Assembly (NCBI GenBank): GCA_022793675.1
Contig: JAAWDH010000027.1
Location: 1 to 32,472 of the forward strand
Source of the DNA: Oscillospiraceae bacterium
Lineage (GTDB): Bacteria; Bacillota; Clostridia; Oscillospirales; Ruminococcaceae
Length of the DNA stretch: 32,472 bases
Direction: 5' to 3'
In this document: piece by piece, positions 9,494-16,955 of the stretch
How the letters are laid out: every line of letters starts with the position of its first letter
Position numbering within the stretch: position 1 is the first letter of the stretch
The notes under the pieces: model-generated
What the model was told of the DNA's origin: nothing
Seen by the model: the letters and a program-made list of their open reading frames with translations, nothing else
The model's database searches: none
Made by a program: the position numbers and the translations under genes

Positions 9494-11052
9494 TGGCGCT
9501 GTTCTTATTGATACTGACATCCCTTTGCTGGCTTTTCAGCTTTGGCTGCTGCCTTCTCTGGAACGTGCATATGTTCCAGCTTGACGGCTATAAGCCCCGG
9601 GTGCATCTGCGCTGGCTGGGCGGCAATTTCCTGCCTGCCGTCGTCGGCAGGAGCCTTGCGGCAATCCTGACTTTTTTGCTGCTGCCGTTTGGCGCATGGG
9701 GGCTTTGGGCCTCGGCGGCCCTTTATCTGCTGTCGGGGTGGCTGGGACGGCCCAAACCCCGTCAGGCGAAAAAACCGCTGGTCTATACGGCGAGGGTCAA
9801 GCGGCTGCTTGCCGCCTGCGGGGTTTTGACAGCCCTAGTTGCAGCAATCCCTTTCATTTGGCAGGGGAACCGGCTGCTTTTGCTGGTTTGGCCGCTGTGG
9901 CATTGCGGCAGCGGGCTTGTCGTGCTGCTGGTCAATCTGATTAACCGCCCTATCGAGCAGGGCATTAACCGCTGGTACATTAACGACGCCAAGCGGATGC
10001 TGGCGGCGATGCCCGGCTTGACCGTCGTGGGCGTCACTGGCAGCTACGGCAAGACCAGCGTTAAATTCTTCCTGCAAAAGCTCCTTTCGGCCCGCTATAA
10101 CGTGCTGATGACGCCGGAGAGCTACAACACGACCCTCGGCGTTGTCAAAACCATCCGTCAGGGCCTGCGGCCAACCCATGAGATTTTTATCTGCGAGATG
10201 GGGGCGAGGAACCCCGGCGATATCCGGGAAATCTGCGAGATTGTCCGTCCCCGATACGGCGTGATTACTTCCATCGGGCCGCAGCATCTGGAAAGCTTCA
10301 AAACAGTGGAAAATGTGACGAAAACCAAATTTGAGCTGCGGGACGCCCTGCCGGAAAACGGGATTGTTTTCCTGAATTTGGACAACGAATATATCCAACA
10401 GGAAACGCCTGGCCGGACGATGGTCGGCTATGGCGTTGAAAACCCGGAAAGCCGCTACCTGGCCTATGGGCTGGCGGTGTCGGCGAAAGGCTCCTCTTTC
10501 TTAATGAAGGTAGACGGGACGGAGTACCGCTTCACGACCCGCCTGATTGGCCGCCATAACGTCCAGAATATCGCCGGGGCGATTGCCTGCGCGCATACGC
10601 TGGGGGTGCCCATGGAGGACTTGGTGCGGCAGGTGAGGCTTTTGGAGAGCGTCCCCCACCGTTTACAGCTTTTGGGCGGCGGGAGGATGCTGATTATTGA
10701 CGACGCCTACAATTCCAATCCCAGCGGGGCTAAGGCGGCGCTGGATACGCTGGCGGCCTTTGACGGCGTCAAAATCCTAGTCACGCCGGGTATGGTGGAG
10801 CTAGGGGCCAAACAGGCCGAACTGAACCGGGTTTTCGGTACCCAGGCCGCGGCAGTCTGCGACTATGTGGCGCTGGTTGGCGAGAAGCAGACCGAGCCGA
10901 TTTTCCAGGGGCTTCTGGATGCAGGCTACCCGCGGGAGAGGATTTTCGTCGAGCATGACCTGAAAGCGGCGATGCAGTCGGTGGAGAACCTCCGCGTCGG
11001 CGCTAGGCAGAAAATCGTGCTGCTGGAAAACGACCTGCCGGATAATTTTTAA
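9493..11052 (+). CDS. Membrane-anchored MurF-like UDP-MurNAc-tripeptide:D-Ala-D-Ala ligase
   Basis: Mur ligase expected to add D-Ala-D-Ala to the UDP-MurNAc tripeptide. Residues 1-24, 55-82, 104-123 and 127-150 look like membrane segments, so a membrane module of about 150 residues precedes the enzyme. The ligase part has the ATP loop GVTGSYGKTS (K187), CEMGARNPGD, GPQHLESF, LIGRHNVQNIAGAIA and DDAYNSNPSG (from D403), the last typical of MurF. Total length is 519 residues, about 60-70 more than a usual soluble MurF. The ATG at 9493 shares its A with the upstream stop and follows AAAGGAGGGG; a GTG three bases earlier is too close to that site. The D-Ala-D-Ala ligase gene follows, consistent with consecutive pathway steps. 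Confidence 0.85.
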   Translation: MALFLLILTSLCWLFSFGCCLLWNVHMFQLDGYKPRVHLRWLGGNFLPAVVGRSLAAILTFLLLPFGAWGLWASAALYLLSGWLGRPKPRQAKKPLVYTARVKRLLAACGVLTALVAAIPFIWQGNRLLLLVWPLWHCGSGLVVLLVNLINRPIEQGINRWYINDAKRMLAAMPGLTVVGVTGSYGKTSVKFFLQKLLSARYNVLMTPESYNTTLGVVKTIRQGLRPTHEIFICEMGARNPGDIREICEIVRPRYGVITSIGPQHLESFKTVENVTKTKFELRDALPENGIVFLNLDNEYIQQETPGRTMVGYGVENPESRYLAYGLAVSAKGSSFLMKVDGTEYRFTTRLIGRHNVQNIAGAIACAHTLGVPMEDLVRQVRLLESVPHRLQLLGGGRMLIIDDAYNSNPSGAKAALDTLAAFDGVKILVTPGMVELGAKQAELNRVFGTQAAAVCDYVALVGEKQTEPIFQGLLDAGYPRERIFVEHDLKAAMQSVENLRVGARQKIVLLENDLPDNF

Positions 11053-11070
11053 GGCAAAGGAGCAATGGGC

Positions 11071-12273
11071 ATGAACATCAAAATTGGGGTGCTGTTCGGC
11101 GGCAAGAGCGTTGAACACGAAGTTTCTATCATTTCGGCGCTGCAGGCCTGCCAATTTTTTGACCGGGACAAATACGACATCCTTCCTATCTATATGACAA
11201 AAGAAAACACCTTTTATATCGGCGAGGAAATCGGGCGGATCGAGTCCTACCGCGACGGCATCCCGGCGCTGCTCGCCAAAAGCCAGCAGGTCAGGTTCGT
11301 CGGGGAAAAGGGGCGGCTTTTGTTGGAGCGGATGCCGGCCAAACGCTTCGGCAGCAGCATCCTTGACAGGGTGGACGTGGTTTTCCCCATCGTCCATGGT
11401 ACAAATGTGGAAGACGGCGCGCTGCAGGGCTTTTTGAAGACGCTGGGAGCGCCGTTTGTGGGCTGCGATGTGCTGGCGTCGGCGGTCGGCATGGACAAAT
11501 ATGTGATGAAGATGATCTGGAAGGACAACGGCCTGCCAGTGCTGCCCTGTTTGAGGATAGACCATAAGCGCTATCTGAAAAACAGCGATGCCTTCCTGGA
11601 CCGTGTGGAGGCGGCGATTGGCTATCCGGTGATTGTCAAGCCGATCAATCTGGGGTCGAGCGTCGGTATCCGCAAGGCGGTGGACAGGGAGGAGCTGGCC
11701 GAAGCGTTGGACTATGCCTTCCAGTTTGCGGGACGGGTGCTGGTGGAGCAGGCGGTGCCGAACCTAAAGGAAATCAACTGCTCGGTCATCGGCGATTACG
11801 AGAACGCCGACGCTTCTGAATGCGAGGAGCCGGTGAGCCGCGACCGCATCCTGACCTATGAGGAGAAGTACCTGTCAGGCGGCAGCGGCAAGCAGGGGGG
11901 CAAACAAGGCGGCGAAGGCATGGCAAGCCTGTCGCGGAAAATCCCGGCGGATATTACGCCCGAGGAGCGGGAAAAGGTGCGTACGCTGGCCGTAGAGGCC
12001 TACCAGGCGCTGGACTGCTGCGGGCTTTCGCGGATCGATTTTATGATGAACAGCGAAACGCGGGAAATCTGGATCAACGAAATCAACACGATCCCAGGGT
12101 CGTTGGCCTTTTACCTGTGGGAGCCGGTAGGGGTGCCTTATAAGGAGCTGCTGTCGCGGATGGTCGCGCTGGCGCTGAAGCGCGAGCGGGAAAACGGCGA
12201 GATCAGTTATTCCTTTGACACCAACATCCTCTCCGGCGTCAGCCTGGGCGGGGCAAAAGGGAGCAAACGGTAG
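11071..12273 (+). CDS. ddl: D-alanine--D-alanine ligase family protein
   Basis: ATP-grasp ligase that joins two D-alanines for peptidoglycan, in the cytoplasm, 400 residues. It has GVLFGGKSVEHEVS at the N-terminus, PVIVKPINLGSSVGI in the ATP-binding region, and RIDFMMN and WINEINTIPGS near the end, all standard for Ddl. The omega-loop region has YEEKYL followed by a glycine/lysine-rich stretch (GGSGKQGGKQGGEG) and MASLSRKIPA, a version seen in clostridial Ddl/VanG-like ligases. The KY pair fits D-Ala-D-Ala rather than D-lactate specificity; a D-Ser second substrate cannot be excluded. The ATG at 11071 lies eight bases after AAAGGAG; the in-frame ATG at 11065 is only two bases from it. The MurF-like gene ends 18 bp upstream. 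Confidence 0.9.
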   Translation: MNIKIGVLFGGKSVEHEVSIISALQACQFFDRDKYDILPIYMTKENTFYIGEEIGRIESYRDGIPALLAKSQQVRFVGEKGRLLLERMPAKRFGSSILDRVDVVFPIVHGTNVEDGALQGFLKTLGAPFVGCDVLASAVGMDKYVMKMIWKDNGLPVLPCLRIDHKRYLKNSDAFLDRVEAAIGYPVIVKPINLGSSVGIRKAVDREELAEALDYAFQFAGRVLVEQAVPNLKEINCSVIGDYENADASECEEPVSRDRILTYEEKYLSGGSGKQGGKQGGEGMASLSRKIPADITPEEREKVRTLAVEAYQALDCCGLSRIDFMMNSETREIWINEINTIPGSLAFYLWEPVGVPYKELLSRMVALALKRERENGEISYSFDTNILSGVSLGGAKGSKR

Positions 12274-12372
12274 GGGGGTACGCTTTCTGAAGAGAAGCTA
12301 AAGCTTGGCAAAGCTAGGCTTTAATCGCCAGGGTACTTGTGTGCGCAGCTATAAACGACTGCTGCGCTGGTA
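12274..12372 (+). repeat. Dispersed intergenic repeat, copy 2
   Basis: The copy starts at the ddl stop codon. It has GGGGTACGCTTTCTGAAGA, the palindrome AAGCTTGGC / GCTAGGCTT, TTTAATCGCC and AGGGTACTTG. These match the reverse complement of the copy at 23866-23980 in order. The hairpin next to the stop codon could slow or end ddl transcription, but no proper T-run follows. Confidence 0.7.
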
Positions 12373-12399
12373 AGCCCTACAAAGGAAAGGATGGGAAAG

Positions 12400-12612
12400 A
12401 TGCAAAAAGGATATTTGATTCAGCTGAAATTTGATGTGTGGAGCGCCAACACCTGGTTTGTTGGGGAGGATACCCCCGAAGCTGAGGCCAGGTGGCAGGA
12501 AGCCCGGCGGACGCTTTGTGAGGTTGCCGAGACCAGCAGCAACCCGCTGCAGTTCTCCCAGCGCGCAGCTGAACACTTCAAAGAATACGGTTTTGACCGG
12601 GTGCATCGATAA
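12400..12612 (+). CDS. Small protein of unknown function (70 aa)
   Basis: Not recognised. The product starts MQKGYLIQLKFDVWSANTW and is rich in Trp, Glu and Arg, with no signal peptide or membrane segment. The N-terminal half looks like a beta strand followed by an amphipathic helix (TPEAEARWQEARRTLCEVAE). The ATG at 12400 is chosen because AAAGGAAAGG ends nine bases before it; the ATG at 12391 directly abuts that sequence. It ends 12 bp before the GNAT gene, which has its own AAAGGATG site, so the two probably form one transcript. The coding choice is supported by the ribosome binding site and tight linkage, not by a known family. Confidence 0.6.
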   Translation: MQKGYLIQLKFDVWSANTWFVGEDTPEAEARWQEARRTLCEVAETSSNPLQFSQRAAEHFKEYGFDRVHR

Positions 12613-12624
12613 AAAGGATGTAAA

Positions 12625-13149
12625 ATGGAAAAGCAGTTCTTATTTGAAGCAGAGGGAATCTCTTTTTCTCTGCGGCGGCTTGTAGAGAAAGACCTGTCCC
12701 GCTGTGCGGAGGTGATTCGCGAAAGCTTTATCGGTGTGGCCGAGGAGTTTGGGCTGACGCCGGGGAACTGCCCGGCTAATACGGCCTTTATGCCGGATGG
12801 GCAGCTGAAAGGGAAATTTGCCGAGGGGCTGCCGATGTTTCTGGCGCTGGCAGGTGACGCATTTGCTGGGTTTTTTATGCTGGAGGAAGACCGGTTTGTC
12901 GAGGGTGCGCAAATGCTCAAAAAGCTGGCAGTGCTGCCCGCCTTCCGCCATCATGGGTTAGGAAAAGCGCTGCTTGAAGCTGCGGCTGAACAGGCGCGGG
13001 TGCTGGGTGCAAAAAAGCTGACGATTGGGATTATTGAAGAAAACACCCAGCTGAAAAATTGGTACCTGGCGAATGGATTTATTCATACTGGAACAAAGCG
13101 TTTTAACCATCTGCCCTTTACAGTAGGATATATGGAAAAAATAGTTTAA
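12625..13149 (+). CDS. GNAT family N-acetyltransferase
   Basis: 174-residue acetyl-CoA-dependent acyltransferase of the GNAT fold, acceptor unknown. Motif A is clear: LKKLAVLPAFRHHGLGKALL, in which RHHGLGKA (108-115) is the pyrophosphate-binding R-x-x-G-x-G/A loop. It is followed by LTIGIIEENTQLKNWYLANGFIHTGT, the usual motif B with the Asn/Tyr pair. GGATG lies seven bases before the ATG. It is the second gene after the small unknown protein, and a clear terminator closes the unit at 13159. The substrate could be a small amine or a peptide N-terminus; nothing here decides this. Confidence 0.85.
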   Translation: MEKQFLFEAEGISFSLRRLVEKDLSRCAEVIRESFIGVAEEFGLTPGNCPANTAFMPDGQLKGKFAEGLPMFLALAGDAFAGFFMLEEDRFVEGAQMLKKLAVLPAFRHHGLGKALLEAAAEQARVLGAKKLTIGIIEENTQLKNWYLANGFIHTGTKRFNHLPFTVGYMEKIV

Positions 13150-13158
13150 GGATATGGG

Positions 13159-13187
13159 CGCATCTGTTTTTGGACAGGTGCGTTTTT
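13159..13187 (+). terminator. Terminator after the GNAT gene
   Basis: CGCATCTGT (13159-13167) pairs with ACAGGTGCG (13174-13182), including one G-T pair, with a 6-base loop and five T's after it. Confidence 0.85.
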
Positions 13188-13230
13188 GCTGTAAAAATTC
13201 TAGAAATAGAAGATAATTCCCAAAATCCCC

Positions 13231-13259
13231 TTTTCAGCTGCTGTAATTTGTGCTATACT
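13231..13259 (+). promoter_or_regulatory. Promoter of the first DUF4091 gene
   Basis: TTTTCA (13231-13236), 17 bases, then TATACT (13254-13259) preceded by TGC, an extended -10. The -35 match is weak (4 of 6). Confidence 0.5.
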
Positions 13260-13306
13260 GATGATAATAAAACGCAAGGGCGATAAGCCCGGAAAGGTGT
13301 TCCGCT

Positions 13307-14977
13307 ATGAATCTGAATATCAATACCAAGCTTATCTCCAGCCTGGAGAAAGTGTTCCCTAACAGCGAGCCGGCCGCGCTGCCTAGGCCCGTCAAGTTTA
13401 GCTTGCTGAAGGACGATATCGCGGCCTTCCAGCTGGCAGTACGGGTCGAGCCGGAATTTTTCCTCGCCCGCCTTGATGCCGAAATCACGGTGGACTCCCC
13501 CCTCGCGGATCTGATCAGCATCCGCCGCGTAGATCTATCGCCGGTACGCCTGGCAGCCATCAATCCCTCCGACGGCGACTATATCTCTGATCAGCCGGGG
13601 ATGTACCCTGATCTGCTGCGCCCAGCTGAAGATGGGAAATTCCATATCATGTGCCGCCAGTGGAACAGCTTTTGGATTGAGGTGGAGAGTACCCCTGATA
13701 CCAAAGCTGGCAGCTATCCTGTAGTTTTCACGGTGACCGGGACAGTGCCTTTTGCAAACGAAAAGGTCAGCGTCACCATCAGCACTGAAGTGACCATCGT
13801 CAATGCCATCCTGCCCAAACAGACCTTAAAACGCACCGAGTGGTTCCACGCCGACTGCATTGCGGATTACTACCATGTGGAGCCGTTGTCAGAGGAGCAT
13901 TGGCAGCTTGTTGAAGAGCAGGTAAAGCTGGCGGGCCGCCGCGGCATCAATATGCTGCTGACCCCAATCTTTACGCCGCCGCTGGATACCGCTGTCGGCG
14001 GCGAGCGCACCACGATGCAGCTGATGGATGTGACGGTAGAGAAGGGCGTTTATGCGTTTGGCTTTGACAACCTTCGCCGCTGGATTGAGATGGGCCAGCG
14101 CTGCGGGATAGAATATTTTGAAATGGCCCATCTTTACACCCAATGGGGCGCAGCCCATTGCCCGAAGATTATGGCTACAGTTGACGGCGAATATAAGAGG
14201 ATTTTCGGCTGGGAGGATGATTCCAACGGCGCGCGCTACCGCGGATTTTTGAATGCGATGCTGCCGGCGCTGACTAAGTTCCTAGAGGAGATGGGGTTGA
14301 AGGACAAGACGGTCTTCCATATTTCCGACGAGCCGACAAGCGCCCATTTGGAGCTGTATAAGGAAGTCCGCGACCAGGTTGCCGACCTGTTGAAGGGCTG
14401 GGTGGTCATGGACGCGCTGAGCGATTACAGGTATTACACCGAGGGGGTCTGCGAGCTGCCGGTGGTGGCGACAAACCATGTCACCCCCTTCCTGGAAGGC
14501 AAGCGCCCGGAGGAATTTTGGGTCTATTACTGCGTTTCCCAGGGGTATGAGGTCTCCAACCGCTTTATGGCTATGCCCTCTTACCGCAACCGGATTATTG
14601 CAGAGCAGCTTTACAAGTACCAGGTCAAAGGGTTTTTGCAGTGGGGGTACAACTTCTATAATAGCCAGTATTCGCTGAAGCACCTTGATCCGTTTGCCAA
14701 CACCGACAGCGACGGCGGCTTCCCGGCGGGCGACGCTTTTGCAGTCTATCCCGGCGACGGCGGCAAGCCCTGGTCTTCGATCCGGCTGGAAGTGTTCTGG
14801 GAGGCGATGTGCGACCTGCGCGCCTTTAACCTGCTGGAGAGCCTTGCCGGGCGGGATTTCGTCATGGGGCTGATTGAATCGGAGGGCGAGGTTACCTTCT
14901 TTGAGTACCCCAGGAATGCGGATTACCATCTGAAGCTGCGCCGGCGCGTCAACGAAGAGATTGCAAAACGTATCTGA
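13307..14977 (+). CDS. DUF4091 / GH123-like glycoside hydrolase, paralogue 1
   Basis: 556-residue protein. The N-terminal 170 residues look like a beta-sandwich (FQLAVRVEPE, NSFWIEVESTPDTKAGSYPVVFTVTG). The rest matches the DUF4091 barrel related to GH123. In GH123 beta-N-acetylgalactosaminidases a neighbouring Asp-Glu pair drives substrate-assisted cleavage. Here FHISDEP gives D341 and E342 at the expected strand end. Other landmarks are LKRTEWFHADCIADYYHVEP, QWGYNFYNSQYS and GDAFAVYPGDGGKPWSSIR. There is no signal peptide, so it should act in the cytoplasm on imported sugars. The ATG at 13307 follows GGAAAGGTG. Its close paralogue starts 66 bp after its stop codon. The substrate is unknown; an amino-sugar glycan is a guess from the family. 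Confidence 0.8.
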   Translation: MNLNINTKLISSLEKVFPNSEPAALPRPVKFSLLKDDIAAFQLAVRVEPEFFLARLDAEITVDSPLADLISIRRVDLSPVRLAAINPSDGDYISDQPGMYPDLLRPAEDGKFHIMCRQWNSFWIEVESTPDTKAGSYPVVFTVTGTVPFANEKVSVTISTEVTIVNAILPKQTLKRTEWFHADCIADYYHVEPLSEEHWQLVEEQVKLAGRRGINMLLTPIFTPPLDTAVGGERTTMQLMDVTVEKGVYAFGFDNLRRWIEMGQRCGIEYFEMAHLYTQWGAAHCPKIMATVDGEYKRIFGWEDDSNGARYRGFLNAMLPALTKFLEEMGLKDKTVFHISDEPTSAHLELYKEVRDQVADLLKGWVVMDALSDYRYYTEGVCELPVVATNHVTPFLEGKRPEEFWVYYCVSQGYEVSNRFMAMPSYRNRIIAEQLYKYQVKGFLQWGYNFYNSQYSLKHLDPFANTDSDGGFPAGDAFAVYPGDGGKPWSSIRLEVFWEAMCDLRAFNLLESLAGRDFVMGLIESEGEVTFFEYPRNADYHLKLRRRVNEEIAKRI

Positions 14978-15043
14978 TATCCGTCTATAGAGGGCTGCGG
15001 CGGCTGTTTTGCTTCTGCGGCCCTCGCTGAAAGGAGCTTTTTT

Positions 15044-16723
15044 ATGCCTGATATTATGGAGATGGTTAAAAAGATAAAGCTGGCGGCAAAGCTGGTGTCC
15101 TGCATGGAAAAGGTTTTCCCAAATGAGGAACCGCCGGCCTTGGACACGCCGGTCAGCCTGCTGAAGGATGATTTTGCCGCCTTCCAGTTGGCGGTACAGC
15201 CCATCTCGGGCCGTTTTGTCAGCTGCGAAATTGAGATAGAGTCGCCGATTGCCCAGTGGATCACGGTGCGCCAGGTGGAGAATATGCCAGTGCGCTGCAT
15301 CTCCCCCAGTACCGAGGATGGGGATTATATTTCCGACCAGCCAGGCCTTTACCCCGATTTGCTGAAGCCTTCCCGGGCGGGCGGGGCTTACGGGCTGCTG
15401 GGCGACCAGTGGAACACATTTTGGTTTGAGGTAGAGACGACAGCTGATACGCCGGCCGGCGACCATCCGGTGCATATCTCGCTGAAAACGAAGATATTTG
15501 ATAAGGAAGGCCCCGCTGCCTCAATAGATCTGACGGTCACAGTGGTCAACGCTGTGCTGCCCAAGCAGACCCTAAAACGCACAGAGTGGTTCTATGCCGA
15601 CTGCGTGGCGGATTATTACCATGTGGAGCCTTGGTCGGAGCAGCACTGGCAGCTGATGGAGGACCAGATGGCCTTTGCCGGCAGACGGGGGGTCAATATG
15701 ATCCTTACGCCGCTGTTCACCTATCCGCTGGATACTGACCGCCGGGCTGAACGCACGACTGTCCAGCTGGTGGATGTTATGGTGCGCTGCGGCAGCTATA
15801 GCTTTGGCTTTAACAAGTTCCGTCGTTTTGTAGAAATGGCCAAGCGCTGTGGGATGGAGTATTTTGAAATGTCCCATCTGTTTACCCAGGGCGGAGCCGC
15901 CGGCGCTGTCAAGGTGATGGCTGATGAAGATGGGGAGTACCGGCAGATTTTCGGGCCGGACGACCCCTCCAACGGCAAGCCGTTCCAGGCTTTCCTGGCG
16001 GCGCTGCTGCCGGCGCTGACGGCGGTAATTGACGAGCTGGGCATCCGCGGCAAGGTGGTGTTCCATATCTCCGACGAGCCGCAGCTGGAGCATCTGCCGC
16101 TGTATAAGGAGCTGAAGGAGAAGCTGTCGCCTTATCTGGAAGGTTTTGCGGTAATTGATGCGCTGAGCGATTATGATTTCTACCAGCAGGGGGTCTGCGA
16201 ACATCCCGTAGTGGCCAGCAACCATGTCACGCCTTTCCTGGAAGGGGAAACGCCGGAGGATTTCTGGGTCTATTACTGCGTAGGACAGTTCTACCAGGTT
16301 TCCAACCGGTATATTGCGATGCCCTCCTCCCGCAACCGGATTATTGCCGAGCAGCTTTACAAATATCAGGTCAAAGGATTTTTACAGTGGGGGTATAACT
16401 TTTACAATTCGGTTGGCTCGCTTTATCATATCAATCCTTTTGCCAGCACCGACAGCGATGGAGGATTCCCGGCCGGCGACGCCTTCTCGGTCTATCCGGG
16501 CGACGACGGCAAACCCTGGCCGTCAATCCGGCTGGAGATTTTCTGGCAGGCTATGTGCGATCTTAGAGCTTTCAGCCTGCTGGAAAGCCTTGCCGGGCGG
16601 GATTTCGTCATGGGGCTGATTGAATCGGAAGGCGAGGTTACCTTCTTTGAATATCCCAGGAACGCAGGTTACCATCTGCGCTTGCGCCAGCGCGTCAATG
16701 AGGAAATCGCTAAACGTGTTTAA
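15044..16723 (+). CDS. DUF4091 / GH123-like glycoside hydrolase, paralogue 2
   Basis: 559-residue tandem paralogue of the preceding gene, with similar architecture and roughly two-thirds identity by eye. The Asp-Glu pair is D344-E345 in FHISDEP. AAAGGAG lies seven bases before the ATG. It keeps the marker stretches LKRTEWFYADCVADYYHVEP, GVCEHPVVASNHVTPFLEG and QWGYNFYNSVGS. Like its partner it lacks a signal peptide. A GC-rich hairpin without a T-run lies between the genes (AGGGCTGC with GCGGCCCT), so they are probably co-transcribed. The last 150 bp are far more alike at the DNA level than the rest, including silent positions. Differences in the N-terminal sandwich suggest the two copies may differ in substrate. 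Confidence 0.8.
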   Translation: MPDIMEMVKKIKLAAKLVSCMEKVFPNEEPPALDTPVSLLKDDFAAFQLAVQPISGRFVSCEIEIESPIAQWITVRQVENMPVRCISPSTEDGDYISDQPGLYPDLLKPSRAGGAYGLLGDQWNTFWFEVETTADTPAGDHPVHISLKTKIFDKEGPAASIDLTVTVVNAVLPKQTLKRTEWFYADCVADYYHVEPWSEQHWQLMEDQMAFAGRRGVNMILTPLFTYPLDTDRRAERTTVQLVDVMVRCGSYSFGFNKFRRFVEMAKRCGMEYFEMSHLFTQGGAAGAVKVMADEDGEYRQIFGPDDPSNGKPFQAFLAALLPALTAVIDELGIRGKVVFHISDEPQLEHLPLYKELKEKLSPYLEGFAVIDALSDYDFYQQGVCEHPVVASNHVTPFLEGETPEDFWVYYCVGQFYQVSNRYIAMPSSRNRIIAEQLYKYQVKGFLQWGYNFYNSVGSLYHINPFASTDSDGGFPAGDAFSVYPGDDGKPWPSIRLEIFWQAMCDLRAFSLLESLAGRDFVMGLIESEGEVTFFEYPRNAGYHLRLRQRVNEEIAKRV

Positions 16724-16822
16724 AGGGGTGTGTGACGTTTTCTAAAGAAAAGCCTAGCTTGGCAGGGCTAAGCTAGGCTTTTCATCATCAGGGTACGCGT
16801 CGGCGCAGTATTCGCTTACTAT
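16724..16822 (+). repeat. Dispersed intergenic repeat, copy 3, with long hairpin
   Basis: It starts right after the stop codon of the second DUF4091 gene. The core is AAGCCTAGCTTGGC, a short AGG loop and GCTAAGCTAGGCTT, a stem of about 14 bp flanked by AAAA and TTTT, so it can also end transcription. TTTTCTAAAGAAA before it and CATCAGGGTACGCG after it align with copy 2 (TTTCTGAAGAGA and CGCCAGGGTACTTG). Confidence 0.65.
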
Positions 16823-16862
16823 ATCGGCGGCTATTGCTGACGAGCCTGTGCGCCGCATAAAA

Positions 16863-16925
16863 AATCCTACTGCATTGATATTTTGGGCGGGTTTTCCGCT
16901 TCCATTTATCAATGCGGCAGGATTT
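16863..16925 (-). terminator. Terminator of the Na/Pi cotransporter gene (bidirectional)
   Basis: AATCCTACTGCATTGATA (16863-16880) pairs with TATCAATGCGGCAGGATT (16907-16924) with few mismatches. On the minus strand the hairpin is followed by TTTTTT; on the plus strand by TTGATTTTC. It lies 31 bp beyond the minus-strand stop codon at 16956. Confidence 0.8.
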
Positions 16926-16955
16926 TGATTTTCTTGGCTGCTTATGCTTGGCAGA

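Noticed and set aside
12400-13149. Calling the small protein/GNAT pair a toxin-antitoxin module
   Set aside because: The small protein lacks an RHH or other DNA-binding motif and the GNAT shows no toxin-specific feature; kept only as a question.
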